Assembly (NCBI GenBank): GCA_002404295.1
Contig: DHJK01000135.1
Location: 1,647-11,293, forward strand
Origin: Legionellales bacterium UBA4722
GTDB lineage: Bacteria > Pseudomonadota > Gammaproteobacteria > DSM-16500
DNA length: 9,647 bases
Reading direction: 5' to 3'
Part shown: positions 1-6,271 of the stretch, piece after piece
How the letters are laid out: each line of letters opens with the position of its first letter
How positions within the stretch are numbered: the stretch's first letter is position 1
The notes under the pieces: generated by a model
Databases searched by the model: none
What the model saw: the letters and a program-made list of their open reading frames with translations, nothing else
What the model was told of the DNA's origin: nothing
Made by a program: the position numbers and the translations under genes

Positions 1-24
1 CGCTTCGCTCGCAATGACGAGCGG
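1..24 (-). repeat. Partial copy of GTCATTGCGA dispersed repeat
   Basis: Read on the minus strand this stretch contains CTCGTCATTGCGAGCGAAGC. It shares CTCGTCATTGCGA with both arms of the large palindrome at 7274-7516 and GTCATTGCGAGCG with the remnant at 4679-4691. It is cut by the window edge, so its full extent is unknown. Short palindromic repeats beginning GTCATTGCGAGCG are common in intergenic DNA of several proteobacteria. Membership in one family is inferred from the shared core only. Confidence 0.55.
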
Positions 25-58
25 AGATGAGCTGTTTCCTGATTTATTCAACAGCGCC

Positions 59-87
59 CCCGCAAGGGGAGAGGTGTTCTAAGCAGC
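59..87 (-). repeat. CTCTCCCC-type repeat, inverted copy of 9575-9603
   Basis: The reverse complement of these 29 bases matches 9575-9603 at 26 of 29 positions, with the shared core ACACCTCTCCCCTTG. The copy lies just past the dapD stop codon. Its CCCC/GGGG arms could form a small hairpin in the dapD transcript, but no U-run follows, so I do not call it a terminator. It differs from the other copy in lacking the full AGAGGT right arm of the stem. Confidence 0.6.
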
Positions 88-94
88 CTACTAA

Positions 95-913
95 TTACTC
101 TCGCAATAAAGCATTAATACCCACTTTCTCTCGTGTTGCTGCGTCTACTTGCTTCACAATAATCGCACAATACAAACTATACTTTCCATCTGCACTCGGT
201 AGATTTCCAGGCACAACAACCGCACCTTTTGGAATTCTACCGTAGCTTATCAACCCAGTTTCACGATTGTATATACGTGTACTTTGACTGATATACACTC
301 CCATTGAAATAACCGCACCTTCTTCTACGATTACACCTTCCACAATTTCTGACCGCGCACCTATAAAACAATTGTCTTCAATGATTGTAGGATTTGCTTG
401 TAATGGTTCTAAAACCCCACCAATCCCTACACCACCCGAAAGATGCACATTTTTACCTATCTGCGCACAAGAGCCCACAGTTGCCCACGTATCAACCATT
501 GTCCCGGAGCCAACATAAGCGCCGATATTCACATAAGAAGGCATTAGTATAACGCCCGGCGCAAGATAAGCACCTTTGCGTGCAAGCGCAGGCGGCACAA
601 TGCGGGCGCCTGTTGTTTTAAAAGCGGCTTCATCGTCATTTGGAAATTTAACGGGAATTTTATCGTAATAATGTGTAAAGCCGCCGTTGATAACTTGATT
701 ATCATGCAGCCGAAAGTAGAGCAAGATCGCTTTCTTGATCCATTGATGTACTTGCCATGTGTCGTTTATTTTTTCTGCAACGCGCAATTTGCCTTGGTCT
801 AATAATGTTATCACTTCTTCAACTGTATGTTTCAAATCAGCAGGAGCCGATTGTGATGAAAGTGTAGCGCAATTTTCAAAAGAGGATTCAATTAATGATT
901 GTAATTTTTGCAT
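95..913 (-). CDS. dapD: 2,3,4,5-tetrahydropyridine-2,6-dicarboxylate N-succinyltransferase
   Basis: DapD transfers succinyl from succinyl-CoA to tetrahydrodipicolinate in the cytoplasm, a step of the succinylase route to meso-diaminopimelate (peptidoglycan) and lysine. The 272-residue protein is full length (E. coli DapD is 274) and matches it closely throughout. An N-terminal helical domain (about 1-100) precedes the left-handed beta-helix, with MVDTWATVGSCAQIGKNVHL at 139-158, the GGVGIGGVLEP stretch at 160-170 and GARSEIVEGV at 185-194. Asp141 and Glu189 lie in the segments that hold the proposed catalytic residues of the family. The C-terminal segment GNLPSADGKYSLYCAIIVK (236-254) is also typical. 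The start is an ATG at 913 with an AGGA 9 bases upstream. It lies 19 bases after the DUF1460 gene, so the two are probably co-transcribed. No dapE or other lysine gene is visible nearby. Confidence 0.98.
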   Translation of the reverse strand: MQKLQSLIESSFENCATLSSQSAPADLKHTVEEVITLLDQGKLRVAEKINDTWQVHQWIKKAILLYFRLHDNQVINGGFTHYYDKIPVKFPNDDEAAFKTTGARIVPPALARKGAYLAPGVILMPSYVNIGAYVGSGTMVDTWATVGSCAQIGKNVHLSGGVGIGGVLEPLQANPTIIEDNCFIGARSEIVEGVIVEEGAVISMGVYISQSTRIYNRETGLISYGRIPKGAVVVPGNLPSADGKYSLYCAIIVKQVDAATREKVGINALLRE

Positions 914-932
914 GCATTTTTATCCTTAGTCG

Positions 933-1847
933 CTAGGTTATTTTTTCAATGTGAATACCACTGACCGGTGCTGGTCGTGAGTCATCTAAAAAAGAATGTA
1001 AATAGTTGGTTAATGGTAGTTTGACAACCGCATCGCCCGTTGCAGCATGATAAAAAATAATACCCGCTGATGTGTGAATAGCAATGCCTATATGCGAGAC
1101 ATTGAGATGAGTTCCGTAATCTGTTTGTTTATCCTTTGGGTTCACTGGACGCCAATTGGGCCGTACAATTTCTATGACAGCAGCGGGTGGAAATTGTTTC
1201 CATGCTGCAATGTTAGGTTGACCTTGAGAGTCAAATAGTTTTGTTAACGGAATATAAGATAAAACACTGGGTTGTGCAGTGAATTTTTTACCCTCAGCTT
1301 TGAGCTCTGCTAAACGTTGTTGAGCGGTTTCATTAGACAGATTTGGTAAATTTAAATTAGCCATCGTTTTTTGTGCATAGTAGTCTGGTTTATTAATGAT
1401 AGCTGTTGTTTTTTCTGCAATAGATTTTTTGTTTTCATCCAGTACGGACAAAGTCACGTCTTGTATATAGCCTAGCCGCTGCAGGTTAGGATTCCACTCA
1501 AAGTCAGTAAACCAGTCAGTGCGTTGGGTGTAATCGATTTTCTGATTGGCATAACGGATTTCAAGTATGGCTTGCTTGAATTGATTAAAATCAGTTGCAT
1601 GAGCAAGTGCGAGGACGGTGTCCACAAAAGTCACGCAATCAAATTGATCAGCACGGTACAGGGGCAAAGTGGAATATCTACCCTCAACACCTTCTCCTAA
1701 GGGCTCGAACTGATAAGGCTGCTTTAGAAACAGCTGGGCAATAGCGGCCACTCGTGCCTGTAAATCCAGAGTCTGTAGATTTGGATGCGCTTGATAAAAC
1801 TGGATAAATGGCTGATCGTAGTTCACGGTGTCTGTCATAGTGATCAT
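933..1847 (-). CDS. DUF1460 (NlpC/P60-like amidase fold) protein
   Basis: This 304-residue protein fits the DUF1460 family, annotated as N-acetylmuramoyl-L-alanine amidase-like, with a papain/NlpC-type Cys-His fold. The visible signature parts are QFDCVTFVDTVLALA at 68-82 with the candidate nucleophile Cys71, the TQRTDWFTDFEW block at 107-118, and NVSHIGIAIH at 249-258 with candidate His252. The C-terminal FYHAATGDAVVK stretch (265-276) is also typical. Activity on peptidoglycan or peptide is inferred from the fold. There is no signal peptide: the N terminus is polar, and an in-frame TAA three codons before the ATG at 1847 rules out a longer form. Met4 (1838) is an alternative start, and neither start has a strong Shine-Dalgarno. 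It is the first gene of a probable operon with dapD and diverges from msbA. Confidence 0.85.
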   Translation of the reverse strand: MITMTDTVNYDQPFIQFYQAHPNLQTLDLQARVAAIAQLFLKQPYQFEPLGEGVEGRYSTLPLYRADQFDCVTFVDTVLALAHATDFNQFKQAILEIRYANQKIDYTQRTDWFTDFEWNPNLQRLGYIQDVTLSVLDENKKSIAEKTTAIINKPDYYAQKTMANLNLPNLSNETAQQRLAELKAEGKKFTAQPSVLSYIPLTKLFDSQGQPNIAAWKQFPPAAVIEIVRPNWRPVNPKDKQTDYGTHLNVSHIGIAIHTSAGIIFYHAATGDAVVKLPLTNYLHSFLDDSRPAPVSGIHIEKIT

Positions 1848-1897
1848 AATAGTTTAAAACACTTCAGCGGCTAGTTACGTTTGGGTGGGATTATGTT

Positions 1898-1925
1898 AGC
1901 ATAGGCGTTTTTTAAACGATATCAA
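1898..1925 (-). promoter_or_regulatory. Candidate sigma70 promoter for DUF1460-dapD
   Basis: On the minus strand, TTGATA (1920-1925) and TATGCT (1898-1903) are separated by 16 bases, in the 84-base divergent spacer between the DUF1460 gene and msbA. The -35 matches consensus at 5 of 6 positions and the -10 at 4 of 6. It leaves about 45 bases of leader before the ATG. I saw no equally good plus-strand promoter for msbA here. This is inference from consensus only. Confidence 0.4.
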
Positions 1926-1931
1926 GATCTT

Positions 1932-3692
1932 ATGTCTAAACCAAAAGCTGTTGCGAATGCCGCTGTACTTTATGTGCGTTTATTCAAATATGTACGCCCT
2001 TACTGGCCTGTACTAATCATTGGCATGCTGGCGAGTATGGCTTATTCCGGTATTGATGCTTGGTTTGTCAGTTTTTTGAAACCCTTGCTCAATAAAGGCT
2101 TGGTTGCAAAAAACCCACATTTCCTTAAATGGGCGCCTGTCCAAATATTATTAGTTTTTGCTGCGCGTGGCTTGGCGAGTTTTCTTTCTACTTATAATGT
2201 TGCGCTTGTTTCACGCTATGTCATCATGCATTTGCGCGAAGCTATTTTTGCACACTTACAACGATTACCCGCACGTTTTTATGATCATGCTACTTCAGGC
2301 CAGATTTTATCGGTTCTTTTATACAGCGTAGATCAAGTCGCAAATGCGGGAGCAGATGTATTGACTACCGCGATTCAAGCTTCATTTTTAATTATCGGAT
2401 TGTTAATTGTGATGCTTACTACGAGCTGGAAGTTATCGTTGATGTATTTCATTATCATTCCCCTTGTTGCTGTCATTATGCGTGTGGGTAGTTTACGCGT
2501 GCGCCGTTTGAGTTTAAGTATCCAAGACACCATAGCTGATATAACGCATCGTGCAGAAGAAAATATTGATGGTTATAAAGTAGTGCGAGGCTTTGACGGC
2601 CAGATGAGTGAAATTAAAAAATTCAATGCAGCAGCGTTGGCGAATCGTATACGTGAAATGAAGTTAATTACAGCACGTTCAATGAGTGTCTCTGGCGTGC
2701 AATTAGTGGCTGCCCTTGCGCTATCAGCAACGTTATACGTAGCGACTATTGAGATTGCTAGCGGCCAACTTTCTGTGGGTAGCTTTGTGGCGATGGTGGC
2801 CGCTATGTTGGCGTTATTAAAGCCCATGAAAGACTTAACGACCATGCAAAATAAACTCTATCGTGGATTGGCAGGTGCACAAACCGTATTCGAATTTTTG
2901 GATCAAAAACCAGAGGTTGATACAGGCACCCAGACTTTGAAGCGCGCGGAAGGCCGTATAGAATTTTCGCATGTGGATTTTTCTTATGATCTTGAGAAAA
3001 CAGTCTTGCATGATATCAATTTCAAAGTACAGCCGGGCGAAATTATAGCGTTAGTGGGCCGTTCTGGCAGTGGTAAATCAACAATCGTTAATTTATTACC
3101 ACGTTTTTATACAGATTTTTCTGGTGAAATTTTATTGGATGGTATGCCTGTTCGCGATTATCGTTTAACAGATCTGCGACTACAGTTTTCTATGGTTTCG
3201 CAAAATGTAACGTTGTTTAATGATACCATTGCTCACAATATTGCGTATGGGCGCCTGGCTGATGTTACTGAAGCGCAAATTTTAGAAGCTGCAAAAGCAG
3301 CGTATGCGCTCGATTTTATTGAACAGTTACCTCAAGGGTTACATACTCTCATTGGTGAAAATGGTGTTTTGCTGTCCGGCGGGCAACGGCAGCGTATTGC
3401 GATTGCTCGTGCTATTTTAAAAAATGCACCTATTTTAATATTAGATGAAGCGACCTCAGCCTTAGATACTGAATCAGAGCGATATATACAAGCCGCCCTA
3501 GAGGATCTAATGCGTCATCGAACAACACTCGTCATTGCGCATCGTTTATCAACGGTTGAGCATGCGGATAAAATTATTGTATTTGATAAAGGCAAGATTA
3601 TAGAAATGGGCAAGCATGCGGAACTATTGGAGCGTGATGGTTTGTATGCGAAACTTTATAAAATGCAATTTAAGGATGCTGAAACTGCATGA
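1932..3692 (+). CDS. msbA: Lipid A export ABC transporter, ATP-binding/permease protein MsbA
   Basis: MsbA is a homodimeric inner-membrane flippase that moves lipid A-core from the inner to the outer leaflet of the cytoplasmic membrane using ATP. The 586-residue protein has the expected half-transporter layout. The membrane domain (about 20-320) has hydrophobic segments near 25-45, 70-92, 143-163, 168-186 and 255-295. The nucleotide-binding domain (about 340-582) shows Walker A GRSGSGKST at 376-384, the Q-loop Gln424, signature LSGGQ at 481-485, Walker B ILILDE at 501-506, the D-loop SALD and the H-loop His537. All the key residues are intact, and the length is near E. coli MsbA (582). The stop overlaps the lpxK start (ATGA, 3689-3692), the usual msbA-lpxK coupling, which supports MsbA over other type IV ABC exporters. 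The Shine-Dalgarno before the ATG is weak. Confidence 0.95.
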   Translation: MSKPKAVANAAVLYVRLFKYVRPYWPVLIIGMLASMAYSGIDAWFVSFLKPLLNKGLVAKNPHFLKWAPVQILLVFAARGLASFLSTYNVALVSRYVIMHLREAIFAHLQRLPARFYDHATSGQILSVLLYSVDQVANAGADVLTTAIQASFLIIGLLIVMLTTSWKLSLMYFIIIPLVAVIMRVGSLRVRRLSLSIQDTIADITHRAEENIDGYKVVRGFDGQMSEIKKFNAAALANRIREMKLITARSMSVSGVQLVAALALSATLYVATIEIASGQLSVGSFVAMVAAMLALLKPMKDLTTMQNKLYRGLAGAQTVFEFLDQKPEVDTGTQTLKRAEGRIEFSHVDFSYDLEKTVLHDINFKVQPGEIIALVGRSGSGKSTIVNLLPRFYTDFSGEILLDGMPVRDYRLTDLRLQFSMVSQNVTLFNDTIAHNIAYGRLADVTEAQILEAAKAAYALDFIEQLPQGLHTLIGENGVLLSGGQRQRIAIARAILKNAPILILDEATSALDTESERYIQAALEDLMRHRTTLVIAHRLSTVEHADKIIVFDKGKIIEMGKHAELLERDGLYAKLYKMQFKDAETA

Positions 3693-4666
3693 GCTTGAAT
3701 CTGGAACGTCATTGGTATAGTCGTTCACTTACTTGGCTTACTCTTCTTTTATTACCTTTTTCTTTTCTGTTTCGTTTGATTGTAAGGCTGCGTTTATTCT
3801 TATATAAGCATAACATAATAAAAACAATTCATTTTTCTGTGCCTGTGATTGTAGTAGGTAATCTCACGGTGGGAGGAACTGGAAAGACACCGTTAGTTAT
3901 CTGGTTGGCAGAATTTTTAAAGACTCAAAAATGGCGTCCAGGTATTGTGAGTCGGGGTATGGGTGGTGCAAAACAAGAAACACCTGTATGGGTTGATAAG
4001 CATTCTGAGCCGAGTATCGTTGGTGATGAAGCCTTATTATTAGCTCGACATGGCGCCTGCCCTGTTGTGATTTGTATTGATCGTGTTGCTGCAGTTAAAG
4101 AATTATTAGGTAATACAGATTGTAATATTATAATTTCAGACGATGGTTTGCAGCATTATCGTTTGGGGCGTGGTATTGAAATTGCAGTGCTTGATGGTGA
4201 TCGAAAATTGGGTAATGGTTATTTCCTACCAGCAGGACCTTTGCGTGAAGTAAAAGAACGCTTAGATCAAGTTGATTTTGTGATTCAGCAAGGTGGTGAT
4301 CGTCAAAACAATTATTTTTATATGCAGTTGCAAGGAAATGAATTAGTTTCTGTAGTTAATCCACATAAAAGATTACCTTTAACAGATTTTAAAAATAAAA
4401 AAGTACATGCTGTTGCAGGGGTGGGTAACCCAGAACGGTTTTTTGCAACGTTACGTCTGCAGGGGTTAAATATTATTGAGCATATTTTTCCAGATCATTA
4501 TCTTTATCAACAGGCAGATTTTAGGTTTTCAGATGAATTGCCTATTGTGATGACGGAAAAAGATAAGGTAAAGTGTGAGGCATTGGCAGATGAGCGGTTT
4601 TGGTATTTGCCGGTGGTCGCGCTGATTGATAAGAAGTTTGAGAATGAGTTATTACTAAAGTTGTAA
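3689..4666 (+). CDS. lpxK: Tetraacyldisaccharide 4'-kinase
   Basis: LpxK phosphorylates the 4' position of tetraacyldisaccharide-1-phosphate to give lipid IVA, at the cytoplasmic face of the inner membrane (Raetz pathway). The 325-residue protein is full length (E. coli 328). A hydrophobic N-terminal anchor lies at about 14-36, and the P-loop GNLTVGGTGKTP is at 57-68. The conserved SRGMGG (88-93), SDDGLQHYRL (150-159), LPAGPLRE (180-187), AGVGNPERFF (243-252), FPDHY (267-271) and MTEKDKVKC (288-296) blocks are all present. Many family members have SRGYGG where this one has SRGMGG, a mild variant. The ATG overlaps the msbA stop by 4 bases and its own Shine-Dalgarno is poor, which suggests translational coupling. 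Making the lipid A precursor and exporting it are thus encoded together. No kdsB follows; the next gene is unrelated. Confidence 0.97.
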   Translation: MSLNLERHWYSRSLTWLTLLLLPFSFLFRLIVRLRLFLYKHNIIKTIHFSVPVIVVGNLTVGGTGKTPLVIWLAEFLKTQKWRPGIVSRGMGGAKQETPVWVDKHSEPSIVGDEALLLARHGACPVVICIDRVAAVKELLGNTDCNIIISDDGLQHYRLGRGIEIAVLDGDRKLGNGYFLPAGPLREVKERLDQVDFVIQQGGDRQNNYFYMQLQGNELVSVVNPHKRLPLTDFKNKKVHAVAGVGNPERFFATLRLQGLNIIEHIFPDHYLYQQADFRFSDELPIVMTEKDKVKCEALADERFWYLPVVALIDKKFENELLLKL

Positions 4667-4668
4667 CG

Positions 4669-4696
4669 GCTCACCCCTGTCATTGCGAGCGTGAGC
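4669..4696. repeat. GTCATTGCGAGCG repeat remnant within a small hairpin
   Basis: The lpxK/inhibitor spacer contains GTCATTGCGAGCG at 4679-4691, the same core found at 1-24 and in the palindrome arms at 7274-7516. GCTCAC (4669-4674) and GTGAGC (4691-4696) can pair as a 6-bp stem directly after the lpxK stop. No U-run follows, so a terminator role is possible but unsupported. No convincing promoter for the next gene was seen in this 65-base spacer. Confidence 0.4.
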
Positions 4697-4731
4697 TATT
4701 AGTTAGAGTTACGGTAAAGGAAGACAAACAC

Positions 4732-5172
4732 ATGCAAAAACTCAAAATTATTTTTATGCTTTATTTGCTTCTATGCTCAGGATTACTTTTTGCTAAAACT
4801 CCTATCTACACCGAAAAACAAACCCAGATTACTGTCAAAGCAAACCAACCCACCTTTATCATTAAATTAAAATCCAATCCAACCACCGGCTATGAATGGT
4901 CAGTGAACTACAATAATAAACTGCTGAAAGTACGCTATGCTTTTGAGTCACCTTACGATTCCACCCAAAAGAGACAAATGCTAGGTACACCAGGGTATGG
5001 AGTATGGACATTTGAGCTAGTGCCCCAACCACGTGGAGCACTTGCCATTGTTAGAACTACAGATATCCAGTTTTCTTATCAACGAAAATGGGAAAAACAG
5101 CCCGTTGATAATAGAGTATTTACTGTGATGCTGCCTATTTCAGAGGCTTCACCGACGAATGATGCTCGATAA
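4732..5172 (+). CDS. Secreted chagasin-family (I42) cysteine peptidase inhibitor
   Basis: This small exported protein (146 residues) has the three loop motifs of the chagasin/ICP family, which plug the active site of papain-type (C1) cysteine peptidases. The L2-type loop is NPTTGY at 49-54. The GTPGYGVWTFEL segment at 85-96 corresponds to the L4 region. The L6-type loop is QRKWE at 117-121, where the usual form is RPW. A signal peptide covers about 1-21 (positive MQKLK, a hydrophobic core, then LLFA before KTP), so the mature protein should be periplasmic or secreted. The start has AGGAAG 8 bases upstream. The last 38 bases overlap the 3' end of the opposing NTF2-like gene. The target is unknown. 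In bacteria such inhibitors may block host cathepsins or control the cell's own peptidases. The family call is strong, the role is inferred. Confidence 0.87.
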   Translation: MQKLKIIFMLYLLLCSGLLFAKTPIYTEKQTQITVKANQPTFIIKLKSNPTTGYEWSVNYNNKLLKVRYAFESPYDSTQKRQMLGTPGYGVWTFELVPQPRGALAIVRTTDIQFSYQRKWEKQPVDNRVFTVMLPISEASPTNDAR

Positions 5173-5605
5173 TAAGCCATTGCTTATTTATTAATTCGTA
5201 AACAAAAGTAAATCTAGCTGGAATAGTCATTGTTTTTCCATCTTTCCCTGTGTAAGTAAACGTATAAAATCCAGAGTTGATGGCAACATCGTTATAAAGC
5301 TGAGTCTTTAATGTATCAGGTATGCATTCAATATTAGTATTCTTCGTAAATTCAGTAAAATAGGCATTGAGCCCACCATGAGCGTTGATTAAAATTTTAG
5401 GATAGTAGGTCGGTAATAAGACAGCATCCGGAGCATAAAACTTTACCATCACTTCAGGATTACCTTTTGCTGTACTTACAGCCGCGCACCAATCTCTATA
5501 TGCTTTTTGTACAGCAGCTCTATCCACTTTGTCATCAGCATAGACGCTTTGTATAAGGAAAAAAACCATGAACAATAAAAACATACGCTTTTGAATATTT
5601 AACAT
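5135..5605 (-). CDS. Secreted NTF2-like (SgcJ/EcaC or CaMKII-association-type) protein
   Basis: This 156-residue protein has a signal peptide at about 1-23 (hydrophobic MFLLFMVFFLIQ, then VYA before DD) and one NTF2-like/SnoaL-fold domain. Typical features are the helix with YRDWCAAV (36-43), the FYAPDAVLLPT segment (57-66) and the C-terminal strands with ARFTFVYE (130-137) and WLIIEHHSSVKP (143-154). The latter resemble the SgcJ/EcaC and CaMKII-association-domain-like families. Proteins of this fold bind small ligands or act as small enzymes, but no specific substrate can be read here. A strong AGGAGA lies 8 bases before the ATG. It is the last gene of the minus-strand trio, 49 bases after the Cys-rich repeat protein. 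Its final 38 bases are antisense to the end of the protease-inhibitor gene. Confidence 0.8.
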   Translation of the reverse strand: MLNIQKRMFLLFMVFFLIQSVYADDKVDRAAVQKAYRDWCAAVSTAKGNPEVMVKFYAPDAVLLPTYYPKILINAHGGLNAYFTEFTKNTNIECIPDTLKTQLYNDVAINSGFYTFTYTGKDGKTMTIPARFTFVYELINKQWLIIEHHSSVKPLK

Positions 5606-5654
5606 ACTTTAGCTCTCCTAGGTTGATAAAAAACTGTTTCTATTATACTGGCCC

Positions 5655-6248
5655 TTATTGAGCTGGCGCTGTAGGGCTTGCATTAAGTCCTTTAATAATT
5701 TCTGTTAAGCTGCCATTTACGAACTTTAATGTAACGGGTGGCGGCCCGTTATATTGAAGTTCAGTGATGATAGGCGGAGTTTGATTGCTAGTTTGTGGTA
5801 CGCCTAGTTGTTTGAACATAGGCTCTCTGCAAGCGGCGATAACTTGTGCCGCAGTGCTGCCTATTTGAATTGTACCTGCTTGAGCTGGTGTAACAGAAAA
5901 AGATGTTGTAGGTGCGCTGCCACAGTTGGTTGTTGTTAAGCTTTGCGCGTTGACTGTGATATTGGTGACTTTTTCTGTTTCATCGAATGTCACTATTAAT
6001 TCTACTGAGCCCTGTACAGCATTAGCAGGATTCGGTGGTGGAGCGATATTGTAGCTCCACTTTTGTGGAACAGGTATGGGTTTTTGATATGTTTTTGGAG
6101 GTGAGCTAGGTGCGCAACATGTTTTTAAAATTTGATCTAATGAATTACCAATTTGAATAAGATTGAAACTACTGGGGCAAGGACAAAAATCAGCAAATGC
6201 GACAGTCGATATTAATAGTAGAGATAAGCCGTAAAATTTCTTGAACAT
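5655..6248 (-). CDS. Secreted Cys-rich protein with two BamE/SmpA-like repeats, function unknown
   Basis: I do not recognise this 197-residue protein by name. A signal peptide is clear (about 1-19, ending VAFA before DF). The mature part has two similar units. Unit 1 (about 30-103) starts IQIGNSLDQILKTCCAP and continues through QKWSYN to ELIVTFDETEKVTNI. Unit 2 (about 127-186) starts IQIGSTAAQVIAACREP and continues through TELQYN to VTLKFVNGSLTEI. The order (Ile-Gly and a short helix, Cys/Pro, a W/Y-Tyr strand, a Phe strand, a Val/Leu turn) resembles the BamE/SmpA-OmlA fold. Six cysteines (22, 24, 44, 45, 109, 140) could form periplasmic disulfides. A proline-rich linker (about 48-76) and a low-complexity tail flank the units. 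AGGAGA lies 5 bases before the ATG. It follows the YiiX-like gene by 23 bases, so co-transcription is likely. Confidence 0.75.
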   Translation of the reverse strand: MFKKFYGLSLLLISTVAFADFCPCPSSFNLIQIGNSLDQILKTCCAPSSPPKTYQKPIPVPQKWSYNIAPPPNPANAVQGSVELIVTFDETEKVTNITVNAQSLTTTNCGSAPTTSFSVTPAQAGTIQIGSTAAQVIAACREPMFKQLGVPQTSNQTPPIITELQYNGPPPVTLKFVNGSLTEIIKGLNASPTAPAQ

Positions 6249-6271
6249 GATGCTCTCCTTGAGTTAGACCT

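Noticed and set aside
27..245. 72-codon plus-strand open frame
   Set aside because: It runs antisense through the 3' end of dapD and a repeat, with no ribosome site and no recognisable protein features.
2573..2845. 90-codon minus-strand open frame inside msbA
   Set aside because: It lies entirely antisense to a strongly supported gene and has no family features.
4683..4711. Promoter for the inhibitor gene using TTGCGA as -35
   Set aside because: The only matching -10 (TAGAGT) would be at 15-base spacing and is weak. Evidence is too thin to list.
5606..5654. Separate promoter for the NTF2-like gene
   Set aside because: A TATAAT-like box occurs on the minus strand at 5642-5647, but no acceptable -35 was found upstream, so operon transcription is the simpler reading.
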